A stretch of DNA of 64,000 bases from Parabacteroides distasonis. Its GTDB lineage: Bacteria; Bacteroidota; Bacteroidia; Bacteroidales; Tannerellaceae. A model generated the notes under the pieces. That model was not told where the DNA came from. It searched no databases and was given only the letters and a program-made list of their open reading frames with translations. A program made the position numbers and the translations under genes. The stretch is from assembly GCA_015060925.1 (NCBI GenBank), contig SUXM01000012.1, positions 1 through 64,000 of the forward strand. Reading direction: 5' to 3'. Below are positions 45,701 through 54,315 of this stretch, one piece after another. How positions within the stretch are numbered: the stretch's first letter is position 1; each line of letters starts with the position of its first letter.

Positions 45701-45854
45701 TTTCCAAAGGACGATCACCCTCTACAATCTGTTTATTACTGGCTATCGCCGTATAAAAATCTTTTTCTTCTTGTTTGTTTTGTGCTAATATAAATTGGCT
45801 AGCTAACAAACTAAGAACAACAATCCTCCCGTATCTTCCATGCATGTTTTTCAT
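42774..45854 (-). CDS. Exported glycoside hydrolase family 2 enzyme (1026 aa)
   Basis: Signal peptide (MKNMHGRYGRIVVLSLLASQFILAQ). Domains in order: a ~95-residue leader region, sugar-binding jelly roll (about 120-280; YYTDAYINGHHVGYHEG), immunoglobulin-like GH2 domain, TIM barrel and C-terminal beta domains. The acid/base Glu is in MSYLNESMAE (about 515) and the nucleophile Glu in YGCGEFGAEG (about 604). The specificity could be beta-galactosidase, glucuronidase or mannosidase-like and cannot be fixed from these motifs. No SusC/SusD pair is nearby, so it is not in an obvious utilisation locus. Confidence 0.88.
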   Translation of the reverse strand: MKNMHGRYGRIVVLSLLASQFILAQNKQEEKDFYTAIASNKQIVEGDRPLEKIGEKVLPDKELTWSDSKKYRFTPLKKITTKQEMEQALGSLRNQYATYLQDIAPKFQSVRQTIRIDSMLFRYETKEDCLDFSLLSQGGGKWEQVAMPYYHGPHGVATAWYRKEFELPKELAAMPAVMLHFNGSDYYTDAYINGHHVGYHEGMLDEFEFNIKKYLRPGKNTLLVKVRNDYSMLGGEATPRRWGNKLAASNSAGWDDPYSGWICCPAGFGIYQDLYIEGRGMPYIADMYCRPLLDQSAVELWVEVDLENGDDADHFMLEYSLFGQNFEATVVKNQHKEIRVEGGRVLNKTIIPIPEELLKLWEPATPWLYQMQVRLSDKQGNLLDGRKQQFGMRQFVISETSIPKGRFYLNGKEVRLRGTNTMGFLQKSVMAHDWERLTDDLLLAKLTNINFIRTTQRIVPKEVYEYADRVGMMMQADLPLFAYINQKQYTEILKQASGIERVLRNHPSVILMSYLNESMAEKQAHAISRYAYERLFDALDVVVHNENPERAVKYVDGDYQAPNNGYPDNHCYNIWYDKHGIALPDLGRGAWMKVSKGWMYGCGEFGAEGLDFPDLMKRRYPAEWLKKEEDGTWNPQYMYGIYTGAQTWKMHWNWFETQYTMEDWVRESHQHQAWGINHVSRAFRRMPRMNSFAIHLFIDAWPNCWMKAIMDCERTPKPAWFVYRDALTPLSVQVETERTAFFSGESYPFKVWICNDTQENPEAVLKYTLELNGKVINSGMALASVPNVQEAVSFQGFLPVTMPQVKQKSSLVVRVGLFDKATGKAIHEEQTNGYVYPIEKCNKQSRVYLVGESKDADAILKQYGLKEVVRSGEILASDLVIVSDSLLDSSMRTKVETAVKAGARALVLKDAVTYQRPVFNLNLSVETVDKDSWIVFRNKTHRWLAGSESTDLKYVYSSVINAPDRYEYRLFTSKDVTPVLTYREQMVLGEKQDGKGSWVVCSMKLNGKLDTTPVLARMFRQIVEGK

Positions 45855-46048
45855 ACGATTTAAATAATAACAAAATCTGTTACAATATTCGGAATAAATC
45901 TTAATATGTACAAATCAATACCACAATACTTTCCTAACCACAATAAATAAGATAATTTCATTATGTTTTTATATGAAAATAATCATCTCACAAATTGATT
46001 TTCTTTATTATTAGCACAATGTCTCTATTATTTAACATTGGAAATCAC

Positions 46049-46056
46049 GACCTTTG
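46049..46056 (+). promoter_or_regulatory. Imperfect -7 box of the YhcH-type gene
   Basis: GACCTTTG differs from TAnnTTTG only at the first base; 45 bases upstream of the ATG at 46102. Confidence 0.35.
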
Positions 46057-46101
46057 TATCCATCATTCAACAGGAATGATTCAACTAAAATTTTGAGGCG
46101 T

Positions 46102-46554
46102 ATGATACTTGATTCACTGAAGAACACAGAAAAATTTGAGAGCCTACATCCTTTGTTTAAAAAGGCTTTCGATTATGTAAAATCAACTGATTTTTCTCAA
46201 ATGGAAGATGGGAAATATGAATTGGAGGGAGACCGTTTATATGTAAGTATTGCCAGCATCATTGGTAAAGATAAAAAAGAGGCTGCCATCGAAACCCACA
46301 AAAAATACATTGACATCCAATTACCGTTGTTAGGTGTTGAGAAAATTGGCTGGAAAGCGGGTGACGAACTGCAAGAGGAGTCGGTTCCTTATAATGAACA
46401 AAAGGATATTACCTTTTATGTAGATCGACCGACTGCTTATACGAAAATCTATCCGGGGCATTTCGTAATTTATTTTCCCGAAGATGGACATGCACCCGGT
46501 ATCGGACAAGGGAATATCCGCAAGGTTGTCGTAAAGGTACAAATAGAAGATTAG
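46102..46554 (+). CDS. YhcH/YjgK/YiaL-family protein (150 aa)
   Basis: Cupin-like beta-barrel family. Members are linked to sialic acid and other sugar catabolism (EbgC/YhcH), and some bind a metal or act as sugar anomerases/isomerases. The start is the ATG at 46102 (MILDSLKNTEKFES), preceded by GAGG. Family blocks are present: HKKYIDIQLPLLGVEKIGW and GHFVIYFPEDGHAPGIG (about 112-130), the latter containing the probable metal ligands. Full length, cytoplasmic. Confidence 0.85.
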   Translation: MILDSLKNTEKFESLHPLFKKAFDYVKSTDFSQMEDGKYELEGDRLYVSIASIIGKDKKEAAIETHKKYIDIQLPLLGVEKIGWKAGDELQEESVPYNEQKDITFYVDRPTAYTKIYPGHFVIYFPEDGHAPGIGQGNIRKVVVKVQIED

Positions 46555-46560
46555 GGAATA

Positions 46561-46600
46561 AAAAGAGCTGCCTCACTTTTGAATCGGGGCAGCTCTTTTT
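46561..46600. terminator. Bidirectional terminator between YhcH-type and USP genes
   Basis: GAGCTGCC (46565-46572) pairs with GGCAGCTC (46588-46595), with A4 before and T5 after, between convergent genes. Confidence 0.75.
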
Positions 46601-46609
46601 CTATCAAGT

Positions 46610-47725
46610 TCAAGCATTGACCACCAAAAGCGGTGTGTCAGTATGGAATAACATCCTTCTTGCAATAGATGGATTAAAGATACGGGCAAAGACATTTCGG
46701 CGATAAGAGCTGATCGCTATAAGGTCAATTTGTTCATCCCGAATAAACTTTTCAACCGCCAATAACAAATCGCCATCAGCCAAAACGGTATGGGAAATGG
46801 ATGCTTCCGGATACTGCTTCTTCAAATACTCATCAATACCTGTCAAACGTATTTCATTCCATTCATTCTTACTGGTTGAGATATTGAATAGATGAATCTG
46901 TACGTTGTAAGGTTTCATCACCTCCATAAAACGATCAAACGCAATCAAATCTCTTTGCTGGAAAGAGGTTGCAAAAGCAACATGTTTCACCTCATTCAAA
47001 TCATTAAATGGTATATGTTCGGGAATAGCCAATACCGGTGCTTTATTGACATCAATCACCTCTCCGGTCACACTTCCTATCAAATCAGCCTCTTTCCGAT
47101 TCTTGCCACGTGTACCCATCACAATAAAAGAGGGTCTGTATTCTTTGGCATAAGATATAATCTCCTCCTCCGGAAGCCCTTCCCGCAAGACATAATCATA
47201 TTTCACTTGAGGTAATTCTCCCGATTTGATCTTACGGTTTAACAATGTACAGATATTTTCCATATCTACGTTGACCCGTTTCAAGATGCACTCTATGGAT
47301 TCCACCTCGTCCATTTGATACGCTAATGTATCCCCTATAGGAATGGCAGATGGGAAATAGGGACCGAAATAGGCATGCATTAACATCACTTCTGCCCCGA
47401 TCTCATAGGCATGATTGAAACCTATCTCACATGCCTTGATCGAATAATCAGAAAAATCTATTGGTATTAATATCTTTTTGGCTTGAGAAGCCTTGTGTTC
47501 TTTTTGTTCTTTGTTCTCACTCAGCCACTGCGTATCTTCAATCAAACGCAAAGCATGAGGCAGATCGCTTTCCTTTATACGCACACGTACTCCGGCAGAA
47601 ACAACCGGTTGGATCTGATTCACATTGTGTATGTAAACCTCTATACCCTCTGTTTCAAGCATCGTTTTGAGAATTTGTGCTTTCTCGAACGTGTGAATGG
47701 CCAATGTTACTAATTTTTCTTCCAT
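46610..47725 (-). CDS. DUF2007 - double universal stress protein fusion (371 aa)
   Basis: Three parts: an N-terminal DUF2007-like domain (about 1-68; LETEGIEVYIHNVNQ, PVVSAGVRVRIKESD), a first USP domain (about 85-235) and a second USP domain (about 240-371). The first USP keeps the ATP-binding pattern G-x2-G-x9-G-S (MGTRGKNRKEADLIGSV). In the second the equivalent site (AISSYRRNVFARIFNPS) has lost it, so only one lobe should bind nucleotide. It is probably a cytoplasmic stress-sensing protein. The DUF2007 part is otherwise usually a separate small protein. Confidence 0.82.
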   Translation of the reverse strand: MEEKLVTLAIHTFEKAQILKTMLETEGIEVYIHNVNQIQPVVSAGVRVRIKESDLPHALRLIEDTQWLSENKEQKEHKASQAKKILIPIDFSDYSIKACEIGFNHAYEIGAEVMLMHAYFGPYFPSAIPIGDTLAYQMDEVESIECILKRVNVDMENICTLLNRKIKSGELPQVKYDYVLREGLPEEEIISYAKEYRPSFIVMGTRGKNRKEADLIGSVTGEVIDVNKAPVLAIPEHIPFNDLNEVKHVAFATSFQQRDLIAFDRFMEVMKPYNVQIHLFNISTSKNEWNEIRLTGIDEYLKKQYPEASISHTVLADGDLLLAVEKFIRDEQIDLIAISSYRRNVFARIFNPSIARRMLFHTDTPLLVVNA

Positions 47726-47775
47726 ACTCGTGTGTTTTATGAGTTAAACAATCAGATTTATAAAATGGTTGCCTA

Positions 47776-47820
47776 AAAAAAATCCCATAGCATCCTCTAT
47801 AATAAAGAGCCTGCTATGGG
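47776..47820 (-). terminator. Terminator of the small HTH gene
   Basis: CCCATAGCA (47784-47792) pairs with TGCTATGGG (47812-47820), extended by CTCT/AGAG; a T-rich tail follows on the minus strand. Confidence 0.65.
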
Positions 47821-47842
47821 AATCTTTAATGCAATGATTTTT

Positions 47843-48112
47843 TTACGCTTGAGGTGCTTCAGAAGCCTCTTCTGCGAGTATCTCCAAAGCACGTTCTAAA
47901 ATCGTGGTATCATCCAACACAACCAATCCGCCATCCGGACCCGGTTCAATATGTATTCCACAACTATTTCCATCTTGAAAATTATGTCCACCAAAATAGT
48001 TGCGTACAGTTTCAACAGATACACCCAATTCATCCGCTATTTGATGCATACAACCATCCGGCAAACTATCTTTTAGCCTTCTTAATTCATTAAACGTAAT
48101 TGTTTTAGCCAT
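47843..48112 (-). CDS. Small HTH DNA-binding protein (89 aa)
   Basis: N-terminal helix-turn-helix of about 45 residues: ITFNELRRLKDSLPDG then MHQIADELGVSVETVRNYFGG, in which the recognition helix is VSVETVRNYF. A central segment HIEPGPDGGLVVLDD and an acidic Ala/Glu-rich tail follow. Similar small proteins are widespread in Bacteroidales and have no assigned role. Alone between a terminator and its own -7 box. Confidence 0.68.
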   Translation of the reverse strand: MAKTITFNELRRLKDSLPDGCMHQIADELGVSVETVRNYFGGHNFQDGNSCGIHIEPGPDGGLVVLDDTTILERALEILAEEASEAPQA

Positions 48113-48194
48113 ACATTCATTTTAAAGGTTAATACTACCTATTATTTATGCCCCTAACTTAATCATTTTATACAACAGGCACAAATTATTTTAT

Positions 48195-48202
48195 CAAATA
48201 TA
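48195..48202 (-). promoter_or_regulatory. -7 box of the small HTH gene
   Basis: TATATTTG on the minus strand, 83 bases upstream of the start at 48112. Confidence 0.4.
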
Positions 48203-48223
48203 TCTTATGCTTTACGACATAGA

Positions 48224-48901
48224 TCATGGTTGGAGGAATAAAGCCAATGGTTCTGAAAAAAGTACCATGAGACAGATAGTTATAGCTATTGCATACACAA
48301 TCAGATGGGCTTGCTGTTTGGTATAACTTACAGGAGCCGGCAACCAAATGGCACAGGCATATTGAAACAACCGATAGACTACATATCCAAAGAACAATCC
48401 GACAAGAATTCCAGGCACAATATCCGAAATGAAGTGCACTCCCAGATAGATTCGGGTATAAGCCGTCAATGTAGCCCAGAAAAGGAGTGTCCATCCTAAT
48501 AGCCTATTTCGCATAATCAATGTCAACAATGTGGCAAACCCAAAGGCATTCGCAGCATGGCTGGAGATAAATCCATACCGTCCACCCCTATAATCAAAAA
48601 CCGTCTTTACCTGCTCCATAAAATCGGGATGATGAGTAGGCCTGAATCGGGCAAAAAGAGGCTTACAGACATGTGAAGCGAACTGGTCACAGAGAGTAAC
48701 CACCAATACTATTGCCAATAAAACAAACAAAGACTCACGCCAATTACGCTTATATAGCAAAACCACAAGTATAAATACAGCTAACGGCAGCCAAACTGCC
48801 TTCCCTGAATAGATCCACATAAAGTGATCCAAGAATACAGAATCGCTGCCGTTAAGCGCAAAGAACGCATCGCGTTCGTATGATAAAATTTTCTCAAGCA
48901 T
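48224..48901 (-). CDS. PAP2-family membrane phosphatase (225 aa)
   Basis: Integral membrane phosphatase, probably acting on undecaprenyl pyrophosphate or another lipid phosphate. The three catalytic motifs are KPLFARFRPTHH (C1, about 82-93), ISSHAANAF (C2, about 114-122) and TRIYLGVHFISD (C3, about 160-171); C2 has SSHA where PSGH is usual, with the catalytic His kept. About six TM helices. It follows batE by 20 bases and may be read from the Bat transcript. Confidence 0.87.
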   Translation of the reverse strand: MLEKILSYERDAFFALNGSDSVFLDHFMWIYSGKAVWLPLAVFILVVLLYKRNWRESLFVLLAIVLVVTLCDQFASHVCKPLFARFRPTHHPDFMEQVKTVFDYRGGRYGFISSHAANAFGFATLLTLIMRNRLLGWTLLFWATLTAYTRIYLGVHFISDIVPGILVGLFFGYVVYRLFQYACAIWLPAPVSYTKQQAHLIVYAIAITICLMVLFSEPLALFLQP

Positions 48902-48921
48902 TAGATAGAGGCAAATAGGAA

Positions 48922-49689
48922 TTAAATCACTTCAAGATCTTTACTTGGTATCCATCCAATATTACCATCCTCTACCTCAATCTCGCTCCAATCTCCTAAT
49001 TTACTTTTAACAGAGACTTTTGTCCCTTCATGCAAAATAAACAGATCCGTACCACTTGCATCCGGAGAACTTTTGATTGTGACTGTCGGTGCAAAAATGA
49101 TGGCTTGATTACGGTTCATCAACTCCTCTTTCTGGTTGCTTGCAAAGATATTTGCAATAATAACCAAAACTAAAAGAAGTAATCCTATATAAAAGCCTAA
49201 CTTCTTCAAATGAATCCATTTGGAGAAAAAGAAAAGTATAAGACAACCTATAAATAAGATAAAACAGACTACACCTATTTTTGCCCATGAATCTGCGGCA
49301 AACATATTTTGAACTTGATCCACCCAACGGGTAAGGAAGAAATCCCCTATCGGTTCAATCTTATCCACTGCTTTTTGCTGTGCCAACTGTAAATTAAAAC
49401 GAATATCCTTATCCCCCGGATCCAACAACAAAGCCCGTTCATAATTCAAAACTGCCGGTGCAATCTTATTTGCCTTATAATAGGCATTCCCTAAATTATA
49501 ATAGATCTCAGCCGATTCTCCATAGCTATTCAAAAGCCCCTCATACAACTCGATCGCTTTACCATAATCCTCTTTAGTATAGGCAGCTTCAGCCTCTTTG
49601 ATTGCTGCCTCTTGTGCCCATGCCCCTACAGTCAAACATTGAACCAAAAAGAAGAATATGATCTTTTTTATATTACCTATCACCTTCAT
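48922..49689 (-). CDS. batE: BatE, TPR and SH3-domain membrane protein (255 aa)
   Basis: Last gene of the Bat block. Signal peptide (residues 1-25), two TPR units (about 30-95), two central TM segments (about 137-157, 163-183) and a C-terminal bacterial SH3 domain (about 200-255; TVTIKSSPDASG, GNIGWIPSKDLEVI). The order matches BatE of Bacteroides fragilis, where the bat genes were linked to aerotolerance. Its start is 4 bases after the batD stop. Confidence 0.88.
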   Translation of the reverse strand: MKVIGNIKKIIFFFLVQCLTVGAWAQEAAIKEAEAAYTKEDYGKAIELYEGLLNSYGESAEIYYNLGNAYYKANKIAPAVLNYERALLLDPGDKDIRFNLQLAQQKAVDKIEPIGDFFLTRWVDQVQNMFAADSWAKIGVVCFILFIGCLILFFFSKWIHLKKLGFYIGLLLLVLVIIANIFASNQKEELMNRNQAIIFAPTVTIKSSPDASGTDLFILHEGTKVSVKSKLGDWSEIEVEDGNIGWIPSKDLEVI

Positions 49690-49693
49690 AGCA

Positions 49694-51523
49694 TTACTTT
49701 TTTATTGTATTCTCCATTTTTCCAATGGCATCTACAGTCTGTTCATATAATTTATCCATTGCATCCGAAGTTTGTGCCGGAGCATAACGTGCGAACTCAC
49801 ATGTATTTAGGATATCCATAAACTCACGTATCAACGAATCTTCTACTCCATATTTAGCCAACTCATTTTCCACATTATCTTTCGTCAAATTGGCTTGAGG
49901 TATACTTAACTTGTCACTCAGATACCCCCATAAAGCACGAAGCACTTCATCATAAAATTCCTCTTTTTTGTTTTCTTTCATCAATTTACCAGCATTTTTC
50001 AAACGCCTTACAGCCATCTTATTTGCCTTCTTTGTCCGAACTAACGCCAAATCCGAATTTTCCTTCACTTGCTTGCGATAAATGATAAAGAATACAATAA
50101 ACAAGATTGTCGGAAGCAGATAACACATATAATACATGAATGATCCAAAGAATAACTCATTGTTTGGAACAAAGCGGATATTCTTCACCTTTAAATAGCG
50201 AACATCTTGGCCTAAATACCTTACACTCTCCTTGTTACTAAAGTTTGAAACCACTGGCGCTGCTGTACCTCCTTCTCCCTGCTCTACATGCAACTTGTAA
50301 GGTTCAGAGGTAAGGGTTTTATAAGTATTACTTTTCGTGTCAAAATAGGAAAAAGCGATGGCCGGTATTTCAAAATCTCCACCAAAACGAGGAATAGCCA
50401 TATACTCAATCGTCTTCGTTCCGGATGAACCTGCGGTCGTCGTTTTGATATTGGTTTCCACTTTCGGATCATACACATCGAAATCATTCGGGAATACTAC
50501 CTCCGGATTCTTTACCAACTTGATATTACCATTACCGGAAATAACTACTTTGATTGTAATCGCCTCATCAGCTTTCACACTCGTAGAGGAGATAGAAGAT
50601 TGCATGGTAAAGTTTCCTACAGCACCGGAGAAAGAGGAAGGCTTTCCTGATGGTAAATTCTTCACATCCACCGTAACCGGAGAAATTGGGATGGATTTAT
50701 TAACATCGACATAACCTCCACCTTCAAAAAAATCAAAGACACTTCGTGGACGTGATGCAGCCATTTGTACACGCATCGCAACATCTAAACTTCCACTCGG
50801 TATCGTGATCTTACCCGCCCGTTGCGGATATAATACAGCCTGCTTAATGATAAACGTACCATAATTCCGACCATTATAGTTCTCCAAGACCAACTGTCGG
50901 TTCTGTGGTAACTCTATCTCCTGCGTCAAAAATCCCTCAAATTCAGGCAACTTCAACTGATTAATACCTACCACATTGGCCTTTCTCGGATTAGCATACA
51001 ATTTATATGTAACTAAAAATCCCTCTTGTTCATATACACTTTTCTTGGAGAGGTTCACCCCTACAAACAAATCCTCCTTGCCCACAGCTGATGAAGAGGT
51101 TGCACTCTGTCCATTTTGTTGAGCGGCATCCTCTGCCTTATCCGGAGGAAGAACTTTTATAACTAAAGCATTGGATGAATAATTTGAACCTTTTACTTTG
51201 ATTGTTGCAGGAGCAATATTAAAAGTTCCCTCCTTCTTTGGCTGTAAAATATAGGTAAACGTAACAGCCGTCTCGGTAGTCATCTGTCCGTTAATCACCT
51301 GCGTACTCATACTCGTAGATGTTGAAGGACCTATTAACACTTCAAAATCGGGTAATTCCGGTACACGTAAATCTTTACCTTCCGCATTCACCGTGTACGA
51401 CAATCTAAATGTCTCCCCCATCACAACAGCTTCCGGTGCAGACGCCCTAAAGGTAATGTCTGTCGCTTTTATTACCCCCCCGAAAGTTGTCAAAAGCACG
51501 AATAAGAAAACTAATTTCCTCAT
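49694..51523 (-). CDS. batD: BatD oxygen-tolerance protein (609 aa)
   Basis: Large exported membrane protein: signal peptide (MRKLVFLFVLLTTFGGVIKA), repeated Ig-like beta domains in the periplasm (the first around ATDITFRASAPEAVVMGETF, residues 20-120, then two or three more to about 440), one TM segment (about 458-478) and a cytoplasmic helical tail with a Lys-rich stretch (KKANKMAVRRLKNAGKLMKE). This architecture is diagnostic for BatD, the scaffold of the Bat complex. Confidence 0.92.
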   Translation of the reverse strand: MRKLVFLFVLLTTFGGVIKATDITFRASAPEAVVMGETFRLSYTVNAEGKDLRVPELPDFEVLIGPSTSTSMSTQVINGQMTTETAVTFTYILQPKKEGTFNIAPATIKVKGSNYSSNALVIKVLPPDKAEDAAQQNGQSATSSSAVGKEDLFVGVNLSKKSVYEQEGFLVTYKLYANPRKANVVGINQLKLPEFEGFLTQEIELPQNRQLVLENYNGRNYGTFIIKQAVLYPQRAGKITIPSGSLDVAMRVQMAASRPRSVFDFFEGGGYVDVNKSIPISPVTVDVKNLPSGKPSSFSGAVGNFTMQSSISSTSVKADEAITIKVVISGNGNIKLVKNPEVVFPNDFDVYDPKVETNIKTTTAGSSGTKTIEYMAIPRFGGDFEIPAIAFSYFDTKSNTYKTLTSEPYKLHVEQGEGGTAAPVVSNFSNKESVRYLGQDVRYLKVKNIRFVPNNELFFGSFMYYMCYLLPTILFIVFFIIYRKQVKENSDLALVRTKKANKMAVRRLKNAGKLMKENKKEEFYDEVLRALWGYLSDKLSIPQANLTKDNVENELAKYGVEDSLIREFMDILNTCEFARYAPAQTSDAMDKLYEQTVDAIGKMENTIKK

Positions 51524-51553
51524 TATATATCTTTTTATCTGTTTACTATTTTA

Positions 51554-52282
51554 TTACCACTCTTTTTCTGTTCGACGACGCTGTTGCTGTTGTGCCTGCG
51601 CTTTTTTAACCTTTTCTTGAGTGTCTTTTTCATCCTGCAAGAAAGCATCCAACATTTGCTGCGCATTGTCTTTGCTCATCTGCTCATTTTGTTGCTGCTG
51701 CTGTTGTGTCTTATCTTGCTTATTATTATCCTGTTGTTGCTGTTGATCTTGTTGCTGATCTTCTTTCTTGTCTTGATTCTGATCTTGATTTTGATCCTGT
51801 TCCTGTTGTTGATTCTGTTGATCCTGCAACAACTTCTGGGCTAAAGCCAAGTTATATCGAGTTTCATCATCTTTAGGATTTAAGCGTAAAGACTGCTTAT
51901 AAGCCTCCACACTCTTTGCATACTCTTTATTGTGCATACCAATATTCCCTACATTATGATAAATCTCAGCCAAACGAGATTTACCTTCCGGCGTTTCAAC
52001 CATTTTGTCTCCTCTTCCGGCAATAAGTTGATATTGCTCTGCGGCTTCAGGGAATTTCTGTTGCTTAAACAACGCATTTCCTAAATTGTAAGTTCCTTCT
52101 GTTGAACGGGGATTTACCTCTAAACTCTTACGATAAGCAATTTCTGCTTCTGTATATTTTTCTCCTTGATATAGTTCGTTCCCTTCACGCACATTTTTAC
52201 GTTCTGCCTTCTGTGCAAACATCACACTTGAGCATAAAAGGAAAGTTCCTACCCATATCATTGTGTTTTGTATACGTATCAT
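51554..52282 (-). CDS. batC: BatC, TPR protein with Gln/Asp-rich tail (242 aa)
   Basis: Signal peptide then three to four TPR repeats (about 28-145; EAEIAYRKSLEVNPRSTEGT). From about 150 to 210 it becomes a low-complexity run of Gln, Asp, Asn and Lys, before a basic C-terminus (QQRRRTEKEW). Similar low-complexity tails are common in BatC. The periplasmic TPRs probably bind other Bat proteins. 12 bases after batB. Confidence 0.88.
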   Translation of the reverse strand: MIRIQNTMIWVGTFLLCSSVMFAQKAERKNVREGNELYQGEKYTEAEIAYRKSLEVNPRSTEGTYNLGNALFKQQKFPEAAEQYQLIAGRGDKMVETPEGKSRLAEIYHNVGNIGMHNKEYAKSVEAYKQSLRLNPKDDETRYNLALAQKLLQDQQNQQQEQDQNQDQNQDKKEDQQQDQQQQQDNNKQDKTQQQQQQNEQMSKDNAQQMLDAFLQDEKDTQEKVKKAQAQQQQRRRTEKEW

Positions 52283-52294
52283 CTACCCTTTAAT

Positions 52295-53314
52295 TTAAGA
52301 GAATAATTTTACCTTTTTAAATATACGATTCTTTCTATCCAATGTCAAGAAATCTATCACCAACAAAATTAAGGCTATCCATGCAAAAGTTTGAAAACGT
52401 TCATCATATTCTGAATACACCTTACTATCTAATTCCGATTTATTCATCTTATCAATCTCTTTTTGCAAGGCGCGAAGTGCAGAGTTGGTATTATCCGCAC
52501 GAACATAAATCCCTTGACCGGCAGCTGCAATCTCTTGACACATCTGTTCATTTAACTTAGTTATCACTACATTTCCGGCTCTATCTTTCATATAGTTATT
52601 ACTTCCATCGACCGGAATAGGTGAACCTTTTGGATCTCCCATACCAACTATATTCACATGAATACCCTTTTCTGCGGCTGCAGTAGCAGCTTTAACGGCA
52701 TCATCTTCATGATTTTCACCATCTGTAATCAAGATAATAGCCTTATCAGAAGTCTCACTTGGAGTAAAAGAGCGTACAGCCAAATTGATTGCTGCGCCAA
52801 TCGCTGTACCCTGTGTGGACACCATGGATGGATTGATAGAAGAGAGAAACATCTTAGCCGATACATAATCAGAAGTAATCGGGAGTTGTGTAAAAGCATC
52901 TCCTGCAAAAACAATCAAACCAACTTTATCATTCGAAAAGCCATCTGTCAACTTTGAAAGCATCTGCTTTGCTTTAGAGAGCCGATCTGGAGAGACATCT
53001 TCCGCTAACATAGAATTTGAGACATCCAAACAAACCATAATTTCAACTCCTTGCCGCTTAACAGTCTCTAACTTTGAACCAAATTGAGGTCCTGCTATCA
53101 CGATTATTGCCATGGCTATCGCTCCAAACAACAGCCAAAATTTCAGATGTTGACGTTTCCTAGACACTTCAGGCATCAACTCTGCCAAAAGAGTTGGATT
53201 ACCATATCTTTTTATTGCTTTTTTCTTCAATATAGCTGCATAAATATGAAATACTACCAATACAGGCAGAACAAAAAGCAAATACAAAAATTCAGGATGT
53301 GCAAAACGAAACAT
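52295..53314 (-). CDS. batB: BatB, membrane-anchored von Willebrand A domain protein (339 aa)
   Basis: Two N-terminal TM segments (about 8-28, 57-77), a VWA domain (about 90-290) with the MIDAS motif CLDVSNSML (about 95-103), T in LPITSDY and D in LITDGENHEDD, and a C-terminal TM segment (about 310-330). It binds a metal ion and should interact with BatA; the two share TM-VWA-TM layout. Confidence 0.93.
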   Translation of the reverse strand: MFRFAHPEFLYLLFVLPVLVVFHIYAAILKKKAIKRYGNPTLLAELMPEVSRKRQHLKFWLLFGAIAMAIIVIAGPQFGSKLETVKRQGVEIMVCLDVSNSMLAEDVSPDRLSKAKQMLSKLTDGFSNDKVGLIVFAGDAFTQLPITSDYVSAKMFLSSINPSMVSTQGTAIGAAINLAVRSFTPSETSDKAIILITDGENHEDDAVKAATAAAEKGIHVNIVGMGDPKGSPIPVDGSNNYMKDRAGNVVITKLNEQMCQEIAAAGQGIYVRADNTNSALRALQKEIDKMNKSELDSKVYSEYDERFQTFAWIALILLVIDFLTLDRKNRIFKKVKLFS

Positions 53315-53327
53315 AAGCCTTTCCTAT

Positions 53328-54314
53328 TTACGGTATATTTCTTAATAATGTATTTCTTAATAATATCTCAACCAGTAACAAGAAAAACAGGAGAATTGCC
53401 CAATTCTTGTACTCTTCCTGTTTCTTACTATATTCCTGTACACTGATTTTTGTCTTTTCCATCTTATCAATTTCTGAATAGATTTCTTTTAAACTCGCAT
53501 TATCAGTCGCACGGAAATACTGTCCTCCTGTCGTAGCAGCCATCTGTTTCAATGTCTGTTCATCTATTTCAACCGGTACATTCTGATACTGGATACCAAA
53601 AGCCGTTTGGAATGGATATGGTGCTTCACCTTGTGTTCCAACACCAATTGTATACACCCGAATACCGAATGTCTTGGCAATCTCCGCTGCTGTTACCGGA
53701 GCAATCTCCCCTGTATTATTGACACCATCTGTCAACAAAATAATGACTTTCGATTTTGCTTGACTATCTTTAATACGACTAACAGCATTAGCCAATCCCA
53801 ACCCTATTGCAGTCCCATCTTGAATAATACCAGGCTGAATGTCTTTGAATAGATTTAATAAGACAGTATGGTCGGTTGTCAAAGGGCACTGGGTAAAACT
53901 TTCTGCAGCAAAAACAACCAACCCTATATTATCATTTGGTCGACCATTGATAAAGGCAGAAGCGACATCTTTCGACGCTTCTAACCTGTTTGGTTTCAAG
54001 TCTTGAGCTAACATACTAGTAGAAATATCCATTGCCAATACAATATCAATTCCTTCTGTCGATGAATTTTGCCAACTATTTGTTGATTGCGGACGAGCCA
54101 ATATGATAATCAATACTGCGATAGCAAACATTCTCAACACAAAAGGAAGATGTCTTAACCAAATCTTCCATGAAGCTGTTCCCGGAATATCAAAGCCCTC
54201 CGTTGATGATACTTGCAAACTTGCTTGACTTTTACTAAGTTTGTAAACGTACCATCCAATCATTGGAATCAGCAATAATAACAAATATAAATATGTAGGA
54301 TTTGCAAATACCAT
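53328..54314 (-). CDS. batA: BatA, membrane-anchored von Willebrand A domain protein (328 aa)
   Basis: TM helices near 6-24 and 56-72, VWA domain with MIDAS LAMDISTSML (about 92-101), TDH and LLTDGVNNTG, and a C-terminal TM segment. First of the bat genes proper, 1 base after the preceding orf, so certainly co-translated. Confidence 0.93.
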   Translation of the reverse strand: MVFANPTYLYLLLLLIPMIGWYVYKLSKSQASLQVSSTEGFDIPGTASWKIWLRHLPFVLRMFAIAVLIIILARPQSTNSWQNSSTEGIDIVLAMDISTSMLAQDLKPNRLEASKDVASAFINGRPNDNIGLVVFAAESFTQCPLTTDHTVLLNLFKDIQPGIIQDGTAIGLGLANAVSRIKDSQAKSKVIILLTDGVNNTGEIAPVTAAEIAKTFGIRVYTIGVGTQGEAPYPFQTAFGIQYQNVPVEIDEQTLKQMAATTGGQYFRATDNASLKEIYSEIDKMEKTKISVQEYSKKQEEYKNWAILLFFLLLVEILLRNTLLRNIP

Positions 54315-54315
54315 C

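Noticed and set aside
51584-51844. 86-codon Leu/Ile-rich + strand frame
   Set aside because: It is the antisense shadow of the Gln-rich repeat of batC (CAA/CAG read as Leu codons).
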